From the NCBI RefSeq assembly GCF_958979055.1, contig NC_084890.1:24836149-24900148 (forward strand): a stretch of DNA of 64,000 bases. Direction: 5' to 3'. Of the stretch, positions 1 to 10,882 are shown one piece after another. Numbering within the stretch: position 1 is the stretch's first letter; every line of letters begins with the position of its first letter. Both the position numbers and the translations under genes were made by a program. A model generated the notes under the pieces. The model was not told where the DNA came from, ran no database searches, and saw nothing but the letters and a program-made list of their open reading frames with translations. The DNA comes from Alnus glutinosa. Taxonomy: Eukaryota; Streptophyta; Magnoliopsida; Fagales; Betulaceae.

Positions 1-859
1 AGGCACGTGGTCTTGAGGGAGTGCCAGCTTTCCCACTGCCGAGAGACAGGGACTTGGTCGAAGGTGAGGAATGTTGACCGGGCTTGAAGCTCTTTGACGC
101 CAGAACTGCTCCTGGATTTTCTGTAGGGGCGCCAGAGATCATCTCAGCCTGCCGGACAGCTTCCCGGCGGACATAAGCGTATGCCTGTTCAATGGTTGGG
201 AACGGCTTCATCTGCAGAATATCCCCCCGGATGTTATCCAGCCGATCGTCCAATCCATCCAGAAATGTATACACCCGATCTTCCTGAATTATGGTGTTGT
301 AGTGCTGGATATCGACCACACACTCCATCGGGTTTGGGCGGCGGAAATCAATCTCACGCCAGAGGCCCTGTAGCTCGGTGAAGAATTTTTCCAGTGAACC
401 ACCTGCTTGCTTCAGACAGGTCACACGTCTCCGGAGATCATAGACTTGAGAGGTATCACTCCCGTCAAAGTACGTCGTTGCAATGGAATCCCACACCAAT
501 TTTGCCGTTGGAAATCTGATAAAATTCCCAATCAACAATGGGTCCATTGAGTTTATCAGCCAACCCTTGACAATGGCGTTGTCCATGCGCCATTTTCGAA
601 AGGATGGGTCCGTTTGTGGGGGTTGATGGATGTCGCCGTTGATGTAGCCCAGTTTGTCCTTGCCCGAGATGTACATCTCGACCACCTGGGACCAGGGTGC
701 ATAGTTGGAGCCGTCCAACTTGATGCCGATAGCTGCTGTATTTTCTGTCATTGGAGTTGAAGCTTTGGTCAAAGCTTCATTCATTCGGGTGGTCAATTCG
801 GTGAGGATGGATGCCGATGGAGGTTCATTAGTTTGGTCAGTTTGGTCAGGGTTGCTCAT
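1..859 (-). CDS. Ty1/Copia retrotransposon Gag, partial (runs off the left edge)
   Basis: Reading minus from the ATG at 857-859, a frame stays open to the window edge (about 286 residues). It begins MSNPDQTDQTNEPPSASI and has the Copia gag signature LDGSNYAPWSQVVEMY near residues 41-56, followed by GKDKLGYINGD and a WRMDNAIVKGWLINS-type helix. This matches the UBN2/Retrotran_gag_3 type of gag, which forms the element's virus-like particle. Zinc knuckle and pol would lie left of the window. A tRNA-iMet-type primer binding site lies about 70 bp upstream, as expected for a 5' gag. The frame was read by hand and I saw no stop in the parts translated. Intactness of the whole element cannot be judged. 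Confidence 0.85.
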   Translation of the reverse strand, partial: MSNPDQTDQTNEPPSASILTELTTRMNEALTKASTPMTENTAAIGIKLDGSNYAPWSQVVEMYISGKDKLGYINGDIHQPPQTDPSFRKWRMDNAIVKGWLINSMDPLLIGNFIRFPTAKLVWDSIATTYFDGSDTSQVYDLRRRVTCLKQAGGSLEKFFTELQGLWREIDFRRPNPMECVVDIQHYNTIIQEDRVYTFLDGLDDRLDNIRGDILQMKPFPTIEQAYAYVRREAVRQAEMISGAPTENPGAVLASKSFKPGQHSSPSTKSLSLGSGKAGTPSRPRA

Positions 860-927
860 GGTTGTGGATGAGTGGAATTATTGGGTAGGTTTAGAGAAGA
901 GAGGTTTGGGCGGCAGGGTTAAACCAT

Positions 928-939
928 GCTCTGATACCA
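928..939 (-). other. Primer binding site (initiator Met tRNA type)
   Basis: On the minus strand the sequence reads TGGTATCAGAGC, the usual plant LTR-retrotransposon primer binding site, just upstream of the gag ATG. It fixes the element's orientation and places its 5' LTR to the right. No clear TG...CA LTR boundary is visible there, so the LTR may be degenerate or replaced. Confidence 0.8.
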
Positions 940-1002
940 TCTTACGAATAGAAACATTATTTTTTTCCATAGAAAAAACTGCTCTCTTTACATGTATATA
1001 TA

Positions 1003-1190
1003 ATATTAGACATTAGGCCACTACTCCTGGTTTCATGGCTAGAAACAAGGATAAAAGATAAATGATTGGTCCCATGTATGTATAATATTAGATATCTATT
1101 CCTAGGCCACTACTCCATGTTTCATGGCTAGATTATTAGACATCTATTCCTAGGCCACTACTCCTTGTTTCAAGGATAACAACTCACGCC
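1003..1190. repeat. Short imperfect tandem repeat, about three units
   Basis: Three imperfect copies of a unit with the core CTAGGCCACTACTCC, followed by a TGTTTCATGGCTAG-like motif and preceded by TATTAGACATCTATTC-like sequence. They lie where the 5' LTR of the left-edge Copia element would be and may be part of that LTR. Confidence 0.6.
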
Positions 1191-1480
1191 TACACATCAT
1201 GCCACTTGTGCGCTATGACCTCCTTGGGAGAAGTTGTGGGAGTGGAGTGTTTCTCTTCGGTAAACGAGCTCCAAATTGATTGGTGAAGATCGGTCCGGGG
1301 AGGGGTTTGAACATGGAGGTGGAGGAGATGTGAGAGTGATTCGGCGAGACGTAAAGCCGGATTTGATGGTGCCTTTGCTTGGGGGCGATCGAGAAGAGCT
1401 TCTTTATGGGCATGGATTATAGAAAGCCTGGATTGTGTGGTTGCACGAAGATGAGTGTAGATCATCGTGGATATTGCCAT
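1190..1480 (-). CDS. Hypothetical 96-residue protein (weak)
   Basis: The ATG at 1478-1480 opens a 96-residue frame beginning MAISTMIYTHLRATTQSRLS and ending HKWHDV. A TA-rich TATA-like stretch lies about 100 bp upstream (1575-1585) and the leader is pyrimidine-rich, so it resembles a first exon or an LTR-driven leader. I do not recognise the protein. A second overlapping minus frame (1213-1413) is equally long-lived, which argues against strong coding selection. Confidence 0.25.
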   Translation of the reverse strand: MAISTMIYTHLRATTQSRLSIIHAHKEALLDRPQAKAPSNPALRLAESLSHLLHLHVQTPPRTDLHQSIWSSFTEEKHSTPTTSPKEVIAHKWHDV

Positions 1481-1483
1481 GAT

Positions 1484-1698
1484 TAATTGGTTGCCGGCCA
1501 ATTAAGCTGATTAACGTATGATCACCTTGGGAATGCTTGGAATTGTTGAGAGAATGTGGGGGAGATGGAGTGGGTATATATATATTGCTAGAGCCTAGAG
1601 AGTTGAACTCGCCAGGACAAACATGGTCTTGGAAGACTTTTTGTCACGCGGAGTCGTACGTGGACTAGGAAATGTTAAAACCTTGACTTGTCATATCT

Positions 1699-1729
<31 letters not shown>

Positions 1730-2280
1730 AGTAAATTGTTTGGTTAGCATTTTAATACCACAATGTGCTAATTACAGATAAAGCGCGGGAACTGCATGAT
1801 TTTTGAAGGCGTACGTACAATTTGGAGTTGAATTAACATCAAATTAAGAGAGGTAACTAAACTAATTTCCCTGGTTAAATTAACATATATAATATTTAGT
1901 ACAAGTACACACGAAGCTGCAAACCTTTTTGACTTTTTAACAGGTCGGCGGGTTGGTATTTTTACGTCACATGTGTGTCATAAAAAAAATAAAAAAAAAA
2001 TAAAAAGAATTCAGTCAATTACTTTTTATTGCATGCAAGGAAAAATTTAATTAATCCCACAATTTTCTAAGGAGAAAATTAATTTAAGGGTTATATAATA
2101 ATTAGAAACATTTACAAGTACTAAATTTTCCTAAGTTTTCGGTTTTTTTTTTCATCTACTATCTTCTAAAACGTCTTATTAAGTACTCATCAATTTATAA
2201 ATTAAATCCATATCTGAAAATTCATTCTCTCTTTATCTCCGATATTCCAAATGCATGCATGGTTTCATTAATTAATTTTT
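1484..2280. other. AT-rich intergenic sequence with a TA microsatellite
   Basis: No coding frame is supported here. A TA dinucleotide run occupies about 1697-1726. The rest is A/T-rich sequence without a recognised element. Confidence 0.6.
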
Positions 2281-2758
2281 GGAAAAAGTTCACTTATAAT
2301 TCTTGAATTTTCACATATTTTGAAAGAATGTACCTAAACCTTAAAACATTTCAATTTAGAATATTCAATATTTAAAAAGTTTCAATTTCAGTCTTCCGTT
2401 CAATTTTTTTCGTTAAATCCTGTCAAAATTTTTAAAATACCACTCCTTTTGTTTTTAGGAAAGAAAGAAAAAAAAATTGCTAGAATTTGGGTGTTAGTTA
2501 GAAATTAACGGAATTTGTAAAATTACTCATGCCTGAATCTTTGATAATTTTTATAATTTTTTTTTAAAAAAAAATAAAAAAATAAACACATGGATATTTT
2601 GAAAATTTTGATAGGATTTTAACAGAAAATTCTAACGGGAGATTGAGATTGAAACTTTCTGAAAAATTAATAAATACCATAAATTGAGACGTTTTAAAGT
2701 TTAGGTACATTCTTTAAAAAATGTGAAAGTTCAAAAATTATAAATGAAATTCTCTCTT
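2281..2758. repeat. Foldback (MITE-like) element with arms of about 165 bp
   Basis: The sequence 2285-2445 reappears as an imperfect reverse complement at 2596-2757. For example, AAAGAATGTACCTAAAC on the left matches GTTTAGGTACATTCTTT on the right, and GTTCACTTATAATT pairs with its complement near 2740. No protein is encoded. Related left arms occur at 18770, 43340 and 47335, so this is a local repeat family. Confidence 0.75.
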
Positions 2759-4270
2759 AATTTTTTAATGAGTTGAATCATCTTTGTAAAACTTATTATT
2801 TGCATAGATTAATTCAATGAGTCTAATTTCTTTGATAAAGCAAAGGATCCATTCTAGACCAAATATATATAGTATTAATGCTTTATTATTTAAGGTTCTT
2901 TAATTTGAACCAGTCATTTCAACTTTTATGTCGTTTACAAACATATATACATGAAACTGGAAAAAAGAAATGAAAGATTTTATTGCCAAATGTGTTTAAA
3001 TCAAAAAGTTTTCAATCTTGAAAATACTTTTCAAGGAACAAACATCATAGAAAAGTTCTTGCTCAAATTTTCAAGATTGGCCAGCTCCGAAGACTCAATG
3101 AAGAAAATCAAAGTACGGAAAACGGGACAATACATACAAGTTAAAGTGAGAAGAGATCGAGTGAATGTTAGCTAGAGGCGAGTAATTTTTTACTTTGATT
3201 TGTGAATTAGACAAAAACTTAAGATGAAATTAACGGGTTAAAATTGAGAAATTTGATCTATTTAATTAATTAAGTCGGATTATGATTGACCTATATATAT
3301 AATCTTACATCTAAACTTCGACTTACATGATCTAAATCTAACACGCGAAATTTAAAACTGACAATTTTTAACACGACTCATGAGCCCGACACGAACTCAA
3401 CACAAAATTAACGAATTAAGATTAACAAATTTAACACATTTAATTAAAATGATCGAATTAAAATAATAAGTTGTATCAACACGACCCACACATAACATGC
3501 ATATATGCAAAGATAAATTGTTACCCTAAGTTGCTATTATTTTAAAATCAACCCAGTAAGTTATTAGTTTTGGAGAGGAGTGTCTTTAATTTCTTTATTT
3601 TACCGGCCCAATTGAGTAGACGAAAGAATATACTATTGGGTAGAAGTAGACAAGAAGCTGCAAACTTTGTTGACATTCAACACGTACACCTTGGCATTCC
3701 AACTTCCCTGTGTGAATGAAGCATTCAGTCAATTACTTTAATCACCTTTCTTTTAAGCCACACGTCGCCTTTTTTTATCCAAAGTCTTCTTCTTTTGTTT
3801 TTTTTTCCAAAGTCTTCTTATTCCTTTAGGCCCTTACATAGAAGACACATTCTCCTTCTCTCTTTCACGTGTCTTTTTCTCCGACTCTTCCCCTCTCAAA
3901 TGTCCTTCCCTCCTCAAACAAGAAGCCACTTACCCTTCCTTCTCCAGCAAAAAAATTATGCTTCTATGAAATTTCAAGAGGAAACTTTAGAGCAAGCAAT
4001 TGTAACATGAATTCTCAAAAGAATTATGTAATCTTGTATTTTTATATAATCTGTTATGTCAACCGGAGTACTTAATTTCTTCTATTTGTAAAACTTTTAG
4101 TTTTGAAAATGAATCTAAACCATCAATATGAGAATAAATATCATGTTTGAGAAAACTTTCAAGATTAAGACAATACTTTTGCAAACTATCATCTTCTAGT
4201 AATTTTAATATCTTGAAATTAAATAAAAAACTAAAAATACTTTTGTTTACATTAACTGACGCCTTCATTG

Positions 4271-4278
<8 letters not shown>
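2759..4278. other. Intergenic, AT-rich; dispersed repeat near 3200-3500
   Basis: There is no supported gene. At about 3200-3500 lies an imperfectly self-complementary sequence built from ACACGA, CCCGACACGAAC and AATTAACGGGTTAA-like words, a pattern common in dispersed plant repeats; I cannot assign a class. Short open frames at 2951-3175 and 3795-4010 lack recognisable protein character. Confidence 0.45.
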
Positions 4279-4310
<32 letters not shown>

Positions 4311-4545
4311 CTTAGTGACAAAGAACCGTTCAAAGGTTCGGTCGACATTTCGTATACCCACCCCTGCCGGTTAAACCCAGAGCCCCCTCTTCACACGGAT
4401 CAGATAATATTTTGACTTCACCGATAGACATAGCTTCAAAGAATTATTTGCACACAAGGAGTCAAGGAGATTCGAATCATAAACCAAATGAGAATGCATG
4501 CCACAAGACCAAGACCCTTACTACTTAAACGAACCCCTATCATTT
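4279..4545 (-). mobile_element. SINE (tRNA-derived) retroposon
   Basis: Read on the minus strand, the element starts near 4545 with a GTAAGGGTCTTGGTC-type head. It contains a box-B-like GATTCGAATCTCC motif, continues through a GC-richer body, and ends in a poly(A) tail seen as the T run at 4281-4310. This order is the plan of plant SINEs. No coding capacity is expected. I could not find a convincing target duplication. Confidence 0.7.
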
Positions 4546-4812
4546 TAAAATCAGTCATGCATTTTCTCTAGATTAACCACATTTTATTTCTACCAATGCT
4601 ATTAATACAACTACTATATAGGGGCCTACTATAAGCCTTAGGCACATGCCGAACTCGTCTAGTAGAAAGCCGGCCCCATGATAGGCCCATAAAAGTTGAA
4701 TTTTATTTATTTATTTTTCTCTATTTTACATAAACTAGTAAAGCCAAGTTATTAATATCCTTTGTTGAACATGTTGAACACGTTGAAAGGTACGTTTCTT
4801 AAATAACAAAAA

Positions 4813-6855
4813 ATAAGGGACGTGTTATTTTTACATCACATTATCTTACATTAATTCTACACTAAGATACATTAGATGTGGGATCCATGCACTACAAGAA
4901 TTTTGATCATTAGCGGCCACATTATTAGCGGCCAACGCATAGTGGCCGCTAATGATCATATTATTAGCGGCCACTTTTAAAAGTGGCCGCTAATAATACA
5001 CTATTAGCGGCCAAACACAATTGGCCGCTAATAGTCGCCGTTATTTGTAAACTATTAGGTGGCCGCTAAAAATGGCCGCTAATAACTTGGCGGGGGAGGT
5101 GCGGAAAATTCCGGGAAACTATTAGCGGCGATAAATATTTGATATGCAGGAAATATTGGTTAATTTTGATTCAGCAGTCAAGTAGTCCTGTCTCCAATGA
5201 ATGCCATAATCTATCTTAACTTCCAAAGGAAATACTATGTTATAAATATTCAGTGCACAGATCTTAAAATAAACAATGACAGTTGCATTATGCATAAATT
5301 TTTGTATGAAGTTGATGTTGCTGTTAATGGATTTCAATGAGGCAGTCCTGGAAGCCTCTTGCCTAGCAAAGAATGTATAAATAGACAATACCTTTATTAT
5401 TAAAAAAAAAAAATTGAATGCTTTGCTTTTGAGTATTACGATAAAGTTCATTTTTTTCCTGTCCAGGTCTCTTCATGCAAAAATTTACGGGCCTTTTCTA
5501 TAATAACTTTGATGTAACATCTCTATGCATTTGTTTTATATCGAAATGTAAGCAGTATAATCAACTTAGACATTTTTCTGTTCATTTCAAATTCCAAATT
5601 TCATCTTTTCAGCCTGTTTGTAATATGTAAAAAGTTAGAATTGTATTAAGTTTCCCATCTATTTGTATGTTTTATCCTTTTCTTTCTTGTGTATAAATTA
5701 CGAAATGTGTAAACGAACCTAATCATTTTTAAACATCCATATGACAGATTACTGATTAGAAATGATAAATGCACTCGATATTGCATGCACTCACATAGGC
5801 ACATGCATTGTTGTTCAGAAGATTCTATTTGTGATGTACACTGGTTTCTCATGTAGAAGTTCTTCATGAATACAATTTGTGCATGATTTACAAAGTTACA
5901 TAGCTTTGGTGTTTATTAAACATGGTACATAAGCCTTTTCCAAAACTGAGATGCACTTTCTCATCCTGCAGGTTTCGATTATGTGCTACAAATTGTGAAC
6001 CTTGTCGGTTTCTGTGTGAAATTATATATTGGTACTTGTGGCTCTCCCAAAACTCCTTTATGGTGAGGGTCATTGTTGGACTATAGAACTGAACCTTCCA
6101 ATTGTCTCAGAGCTGTATAAGTTGTACATTTTGTTATTGACTTCATTTGTAGGTGTTATATGATCAAGCTTGATACTGGAACAAGTGTTTTCTTTAGAGA
6201 AACGATTTACGCAAGGGTGTTTAGCATATAGAGATTTAATTAATGCAGTGAATATATATATATATATATTTTTTATTTTTTATTTTTTCAATTTTTTAAT
6301 AGTATTAGCGGCCACAAATGTGGCCGCTAATAATTATATGTGGCCGCTAATAATTAAAACAATCGGGTATTATTAGCGGCCACATACGTGCGGCCGCTAA
6401 TGGTAGACTATTAGCGGCCACACATGTGGCCGCTAATAATACTCGACAGTTTTAACTATTAGCGGCCACATACGTGTGGCCGCTAATAGTCTATTATTAG
6501 CGGCGATTTTAGACTCAGTTAACAATTATTAGCGGCGGATAAAATTACTTTTAGCGGCGAACTTGGTGGCCGCTATAAAACAATTATTAGCGGCGAGCAA
6601 AAAAAGTGGCCGCTAATAGTCTTTAGCGTCGGACTATTAGCGGCCACTCTTTAGCAGCCAAATTTGGCCGCTATTGAGCAATAGCAGCCAAAATAACATC
6701 ATTAGCGGCCAAATTTGTTGGCCGCTAATAAGCAATTTTTTTGTAGTGATGTATATGAGACACACATATATAGGACCCACATGGATGAGTTTTACACCCT
6801 ATATATTTTGGTGTAGAGTTAATGTAAGATAATGTGACATAAAAAAATCATTTCC
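4813..6855. mobile_element. MITE split by a CACTA insertion
   Basis: The sequence left of the CACTA element (4813-4889) and right of it (6752-6855) are inverted repeats of each other. TCACATTATCTTACATTAA on the left appears as its complement TTAATGTAAGATAATGTGA on the right. The two halves therefore formed one foldback element of about 180 bp before the CACTA transposon jumped into its centre. The outer boundaries are approximate. Confidence 0.75.
4890..6748. mobile_element. Non-autonomous CACTA (En/Spm) transposon, 1859 bp
   Basis: The left end reads CACTACAAGAATTTTG and the right end is its inverted counterpart, finishing TTTTTTTGTAGTG. A 3-bp target duplication ATG flanks it (4887-4889 and 6749-6751). 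Subterminal regions (4905-5130 and 6300-6730) are packed with direct and inverted copies of ATTAGCGGCC and GGCCGCTAAT, the kind of array bound by CACTA accessory proteins. The interior (5130-6300) has no long open frame but contains splice-like words such as TCCTGCAGG, so it may be a captured intron-bearing gene piece. No transposase is encoded, so movement would need a source in trans. Confidence 0.92.
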
Positions 6856-6952
6856 TAAATTTTTATATTTGACTGAAACAACAAACAATAGCTACTGCAT
6901 GCGCATCACTGAATCAGTACTAGACTAGAAAGTATCCTAACAATTGGCTTTT

Positions 6953-6989
6953 AGAGAATACAACCTCATGAGAAGATCCAGTCCAACTC

Positions 6990-7072
<83 letters not shown>

Positions 7073-7105
7073 AATACAACCTCATGAGAAGATCCAGTCC
7101 AACTC

Positions 7106-7142
<37 letters not shown>

Positions 7143-7177
7143 AGAATACAACCTCATGAGAAGATCCAGTCCAACTC

Positions 7178-7244
<67 letters not shown>

Positions 7245-7280
7245 AATACAACCTCATGAGAAGATCCAGTCCAACTCATA
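6953..7280. repeat. Compound minisatellite with TG microsatellites
   Basis: Four copies of a unit of about 45 bp (GAGAATACAACCTCATGAGA, then AGATCCAGTCCAACTCATAT) begin near 6955, 7070, 7141 and 7241. They are separated by TA and TG runs of different lengths (roughly 6999-7069, 7120-7141, 7188-7241). Open frames here encode only CV/HT repeats and are not genes. Confidence 0.9.
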
Positions 7281-7284
7281 TATA

Positions 7285-7372
7285 ACATCTGGCTTTTAAA
7301 AACGATGACCCTACAAGACCCTGGTCCAACATCTGGCTTTTAAAAACGATGACCCTACAAGACCCTGGTCCA
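7285..7372. repeat. Perfect 44-bp tandem duplication
   Basis: Units at 7285-7328 and 7329-7372 are identical by eye, beginning ACATCTGGCTTTTAAAAACG and ending CCCTGGTCCA. The identity suggests a recent slippage or unequal exchange event. Confidence 0.9.
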
Positions 7373-7489
7373 ATAATCCATTTCTTGACGACAAAGCTCC
7401 ATATATACCTACCGCTTGACAGTCAAATGCGACAGATTCCCATCATAAAGTTAATAAATAATAAATCCTTCCTTCGTCGGAGTTATATG

Positions 7490-7886
7490 AAGCAACAAAT
7501 TCATTTTCTAGATGACTAATACTTTTTGTGGTGCTTCGTGCAGCCAAAACATTATCTTCATAATCCCGAACAATAGTGCCAAGCCCTATACATATATCCC
7601 TTATTCTAATCCACAGCTACATCCCAATTAATTTTAGTCATACATGTGGCGGGGGATTTCTTCCATTGTATTGGCATTACTTCTAGGGTATGACTCCACG
7701 CATCAGGCTCTCGTGCATTGATTCTCTTAAATTCATCAAGAGAGTTACTGGTTTCTTGAAATACTTGGTTTGGGTGTGTGAAGACTCCTCCATGTACTAC
7801 TGAATTCCTTCGAAACCGTACTTTTCTTGCGACAACCACCATTAACTCCAGTTCTACCAAGTCACATCGTCCCAACATCTCCTCAA
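7490..7886 (-). pseudogene. LINE RNase H-like domain fragment
   Basis: On the minus strand a broken frame (7606-7890) contains ARKVRFRRNSVVHGG, WKKSPATCMTKINWDVAVD and then, after a frameshift and stop, GLGTIVRDYEDNVLAARSTT. In plant L1-type LINEs this is the linker after the reverse transcriptase followed by the start of the RNase H fold (the KIN-D-A beta strand and GxGxIVRD strand). The reverse transcriptase is absent and the domain is cut after about 50 residues. The junction with the Gypsy fragment at about 7886 marks a chimeric breakpoint. Confidence 0.75.
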
Positions 7887-8935
7887 CCACATGGAGAAAA
7901 GTGAGTCCTTCAAATAGGTTGGAAGTTGTTTCAGCTCTAAGATTGGTGCCTGGACAATAGACGGAACAAGCGTAGTGTTAGTTGGCACAAACAATTCAAA
8001 GGGAGGTGCATACTTACTTGGATGAGGTTGAGAGGCTTCAAGGAATTGAATGACTTCAATTATATCATCATTAACATTCTCACAATTTGACTTAATGTCT
8101 TGCTTTGTGAAATTGTGAGTGAGAGTGGCTTTCATTGGATCACTATGATGTACCTGAAAAACTTTCTCCACAACATTTTGAATTAGACAGATATTAAAAC
8201 AATCAAGGTTGTATAGGGGTAATTTCAATGCATCAAAGACCTTGAATTCAATTTTCTCCCCATTAACTTTCATGCTCACTGTACCCTTTTTTACACAAAT
8301 TTTTGTATCTGCAGTTCTCATAAAGGGTCTTCCCAAAATAATAGGTAGAGGTAATGGCATAAGGGATTCTTCCATATCCAGCACAATAAAATTAGTAGGC
8401 AAAATAAATTGATCTACCTTTACTAAGAAATCTTCCAAGATACCTCTCAATCTTTTAATGCTTCTGTCTGCCAATTGTAAGGTGATTGAGGTTGGTTGGA
8501 GCTCCCCCAAACCTAATGTCTCATATACAGTGTATGGTAGCAAATTGATGCTTGCCCCCAAATCTAGCAATGCACAATCAAAAAGTTGGTCACCAATCTT
8601 GTAAGGAATAGTGAAACTACTTGGATCTTTCAGCTTTGGTGGCAACTTCCTCAATAGTACATCACTTACTTCTTTTGTTAAAGCAACCTTTTCATGATCC
8701 CGGAACTTCCTTTTATGAGTGCAACAATTCTTCAAAAATTTAGCATAAGAAGGGATTTGCTTAATTGCATCTAATAAATAAATGTTTATTTCAACTTTTC
8801 TCAAAGTTTCAAAAATGTCCATAAGTTGATTTTCTTTCTTTGGCTTTACTAAACTTTTAGGGAAGGGTGGTGCATTCACCTTCTCCTTTTCTCTTACCTT
8901 GGATGTTGTGGTCACTTTAATTTGTTAATCTTCTT
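7887..8935 (-). pseudogene. Ty3/Gypsy gag-pol fragment with retropepsin domain
   Basis: A minus frame (GTG/ATG-independent, about 340 residues within 7854-8915) carries APPFPKSLVKPKKENQ, LDAIKQIPSYAKFLK, LPPKLKDPSSFTIP and the aspartic protease core ALLDLGASINLLP, followed by ILGRPFMRTADTKI. This is the gag-protease linker and protease of the Athila/Tat-like Gypsy branch, where DLGAS replaces the more usual DSGA. Reverse transcriptase, RNase H and integrase are absent and no LTRs are visible. Downstream it fuses out of frame into LINE sequence, so this is a dead fragment. Confidence 0.85.
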
Positions 8936-9099
8936 GATTTCCACCTAACCCTTTTACGATCTTTCCCAAATATTTTAAAATGATCCTGGATTTTCTTTCT
9001 CAAAGTAATTGATGGGGAAATTTGAATTTCTTTTGAAGACTTTAATATGTAAAATTAATCCCAAAAGTGAGTAAAATTTCATTAATTTTTAAATCACTC
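8925..9099. repeat. Diverged repeat, copy 1 (left of the LINE)
   Basis: This segment aligns in the same orientation with 10883-11062 on the other side of the LINE. Shared words include CTTCTxxATxxCCACCT, TTTTAAAxTGAxCC and AAAATTAxTCC. The similarity is much too long and diverged for a LINE target-site duplication, so it is a dispersed or tandem repeat into or beside which the LINE moved. Confidence 0.5.
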
Positions 9100-10855
9100 T
9101 TTTTTTTTTTTTGGGATAAGTAAGTAGAGAATTTTATAAAAAGCGTAAAGGCGCCCCTAAGCATGCAGGAAATATACAAAATGACACCAAAACAGGAAAG
9201 AGAGGGGAAGGGGAAAACACCTGAAAAACCCAAACAGAAGGAAACCCAAAAACCCCCTACAAAACCAGCCCACAAAACCTAGAGACTAATACATCACATT
9301 AGGTTGCTTTGCCTTGCCCCGGCTAGAACCAAAACCTCTGGCATCATAATTAATCGAGCACTCTAGGTTCTTCACTTCACGACTCCCTTTAAACTTATAA
9401 GAGGAAACAGGAGCCTCTAGACGATGTTTCGCATCAATTAGAGTCATGAAGTCTAAAAAGTCCTTCACATTCCCCTTGTGGGAGACCCCTAAAGTATTAA
9501 AACAGAAGTTAAGATCAATCGCTGCCTCGGGAGGACCACCAATCTCTTCAAAACCACCTCCCCGCGAAGATTCACTCACATCTAAGAAAGACATAAAAGG
9601 CGGGCACCCAAGCACAGGCTGGACCGAAGAGAGTGGAACCACACCCACTCTGACGAAGGAAGAGCCGCGTCGCTTGGGACAAGGAAGCCACGTCGAAGGA
9701 GAGGCTGACTGCCCTTGTCTTGAGCAGGCGTAGACTTAGCAGGAGTTGACAAGGGCTTGGGGACAACCCCACATAACGGCCTAGAAAGATCCTTGGGAAC
9801 ACTGAAAGTCTCAAGAGCCTCCGCAAGTAGCTAGATGCTTATCCAATTTGCTAATCTTGTTCTTCCAAGAGTATTTAAGCACCGATTCGGATTCTGATGG
9901 GTAAATAGGCGCGCCAGACTCTGACATCACAGGGAGAGAGTAACACAACCTTTCACCTAGAGCATCCGCGCCTGAAGAGCATGGTCGCCGAGAGCTGGAT
10001 CAAACCCAACAAAAGCCGGAGAAGGAACCGTCTTAGACGAAGGCTGCAAAGGAGGATCCCCACACAGAGCTGACCTCACCAAAGCAGAGATAGTCGGTCG
10101 AACACCCAGTGTCGCGGCCCTTGAAAGGACACCAAAGCCCTCGGAAACAGAAGTATCGTCCGTCGACGACACATTAGAAGCTTCAAAACTGGAAGGAGTA
10201 GAGGACTTTACCACGAGTATCTCAGTGGCAGAAAAAACCGGAGGATAGGGAGAGGAACGCTTTTTCATTGCCAAAAAAGAGACTGATGAAAAACCCACAG
10301 CTTCTGGCGCCGAGGCACCCAAGCCCGAAGGAACAGAACCCATACCCGCATCAGGACCTTGAACCGGAGCTAACCCACATTTCTTAGCCTTCTTAATGTA
10401 ATCTACTCTTCTAAGACCCAACTTAGTGGTCTTTTTAGAAAAATACCTACAGCCCACCCTTCTGGACCTAGCCCTAAAACGCATTCTGCCCAACCCAAGG
10501 CAACACTTAGTCTTGCCCATGCTTCGCTTCAGCCCATCAGAGGAAACCCATCCCAAATGAGACCTATGTGCACAAGCCCAAAGAAGCCACTTTTCAAAAA
10601 ATCAAGAAGCTTCCTGAATATCCCCAACTCCTGCACTGCAACGTCACCTACAACCTCAGCAACATCGACTGCATCCTGCTTCTTCGAACACGCAAGAAGG
10701 TCCTTACCCAGAGGACTGGGAGAGGAACTCTCCAGAGCATAGCAGTCGACCGCAAGGCCTTTACCCAGAGGACCAGAGAAGGACCTCTCCAAGTCGTAAC
10801 AACCCACCGTGACAGCCTTCAGGAAGTTACTCTCTTTTTTTTCTTTTTTTGATTT
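9100..10855 (-). mobile_element. L1-type LINE with internal deletion (ORF2 missing)
   Basis: The 3' end is well marked: a poly(A) tail (T run 9100-9112) preceded on the minus strand by the LINE 3' end sequence ACTTACTTATCCC, then TTTACGCTTTTTATAAAA and GCTTAGGGGCGCC. Upstream comes an ORF1 C-terminal part (9286-9648, REVKNLECSINYDARG), the segment that normally sits just before the endonuclease ORF. Here it passes almost directly into the 3' UTR: endonuclease and reverse transcriptase have been deleted. The 5' end is near 10855, in an A-rich stretch on the minus strand. Confidence 0.8.
9286..10852 (-). pseudogene. LINE ORF1 remnant (frameshifted)
   Basis: Three minus-strand frames tile one ORF1-like protein. 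The first (10529-10852) starts KKSKKEKKESNFLKAVTV. The second (9957-10556) contains SSDGLKRSMGKTKCCLGLG and KLGLRRVDYIKKAKKCG. The last (9286-9648) ends KFKGSREVKNLECSINYDAR. The frame changes near 10540 and again between 9648 and 9957, so no intact product is possible. The basic and Ser/Pro-rich composition fits the nucleic-acid-binding C-terminal part of plant LINE ORF1. No zinc knuckle is visible in the retained part. Confidence 0.65.
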
Positions 10856-10882
10856 TTTGTTCATGATAAGTTTTGGACAGAT

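Noticed and set aside
2951-4075. Small open frames at 2951-3175, 3795-4010 and 3869-4075
   Set aside because: Short, low-complexity, no splice or promoter support and no recognisable family.
4480-4545. A tRNA gene at the head of the SINE
   Set aside because: Only a box-B-like motif is visible; no cloverleaf can be drawn and the poly(A) tail identifies a SINE.
6988-7259. Open frames of CVCVCV and HTHTHT
   Set aside because: Translation of a TG microsatellite.
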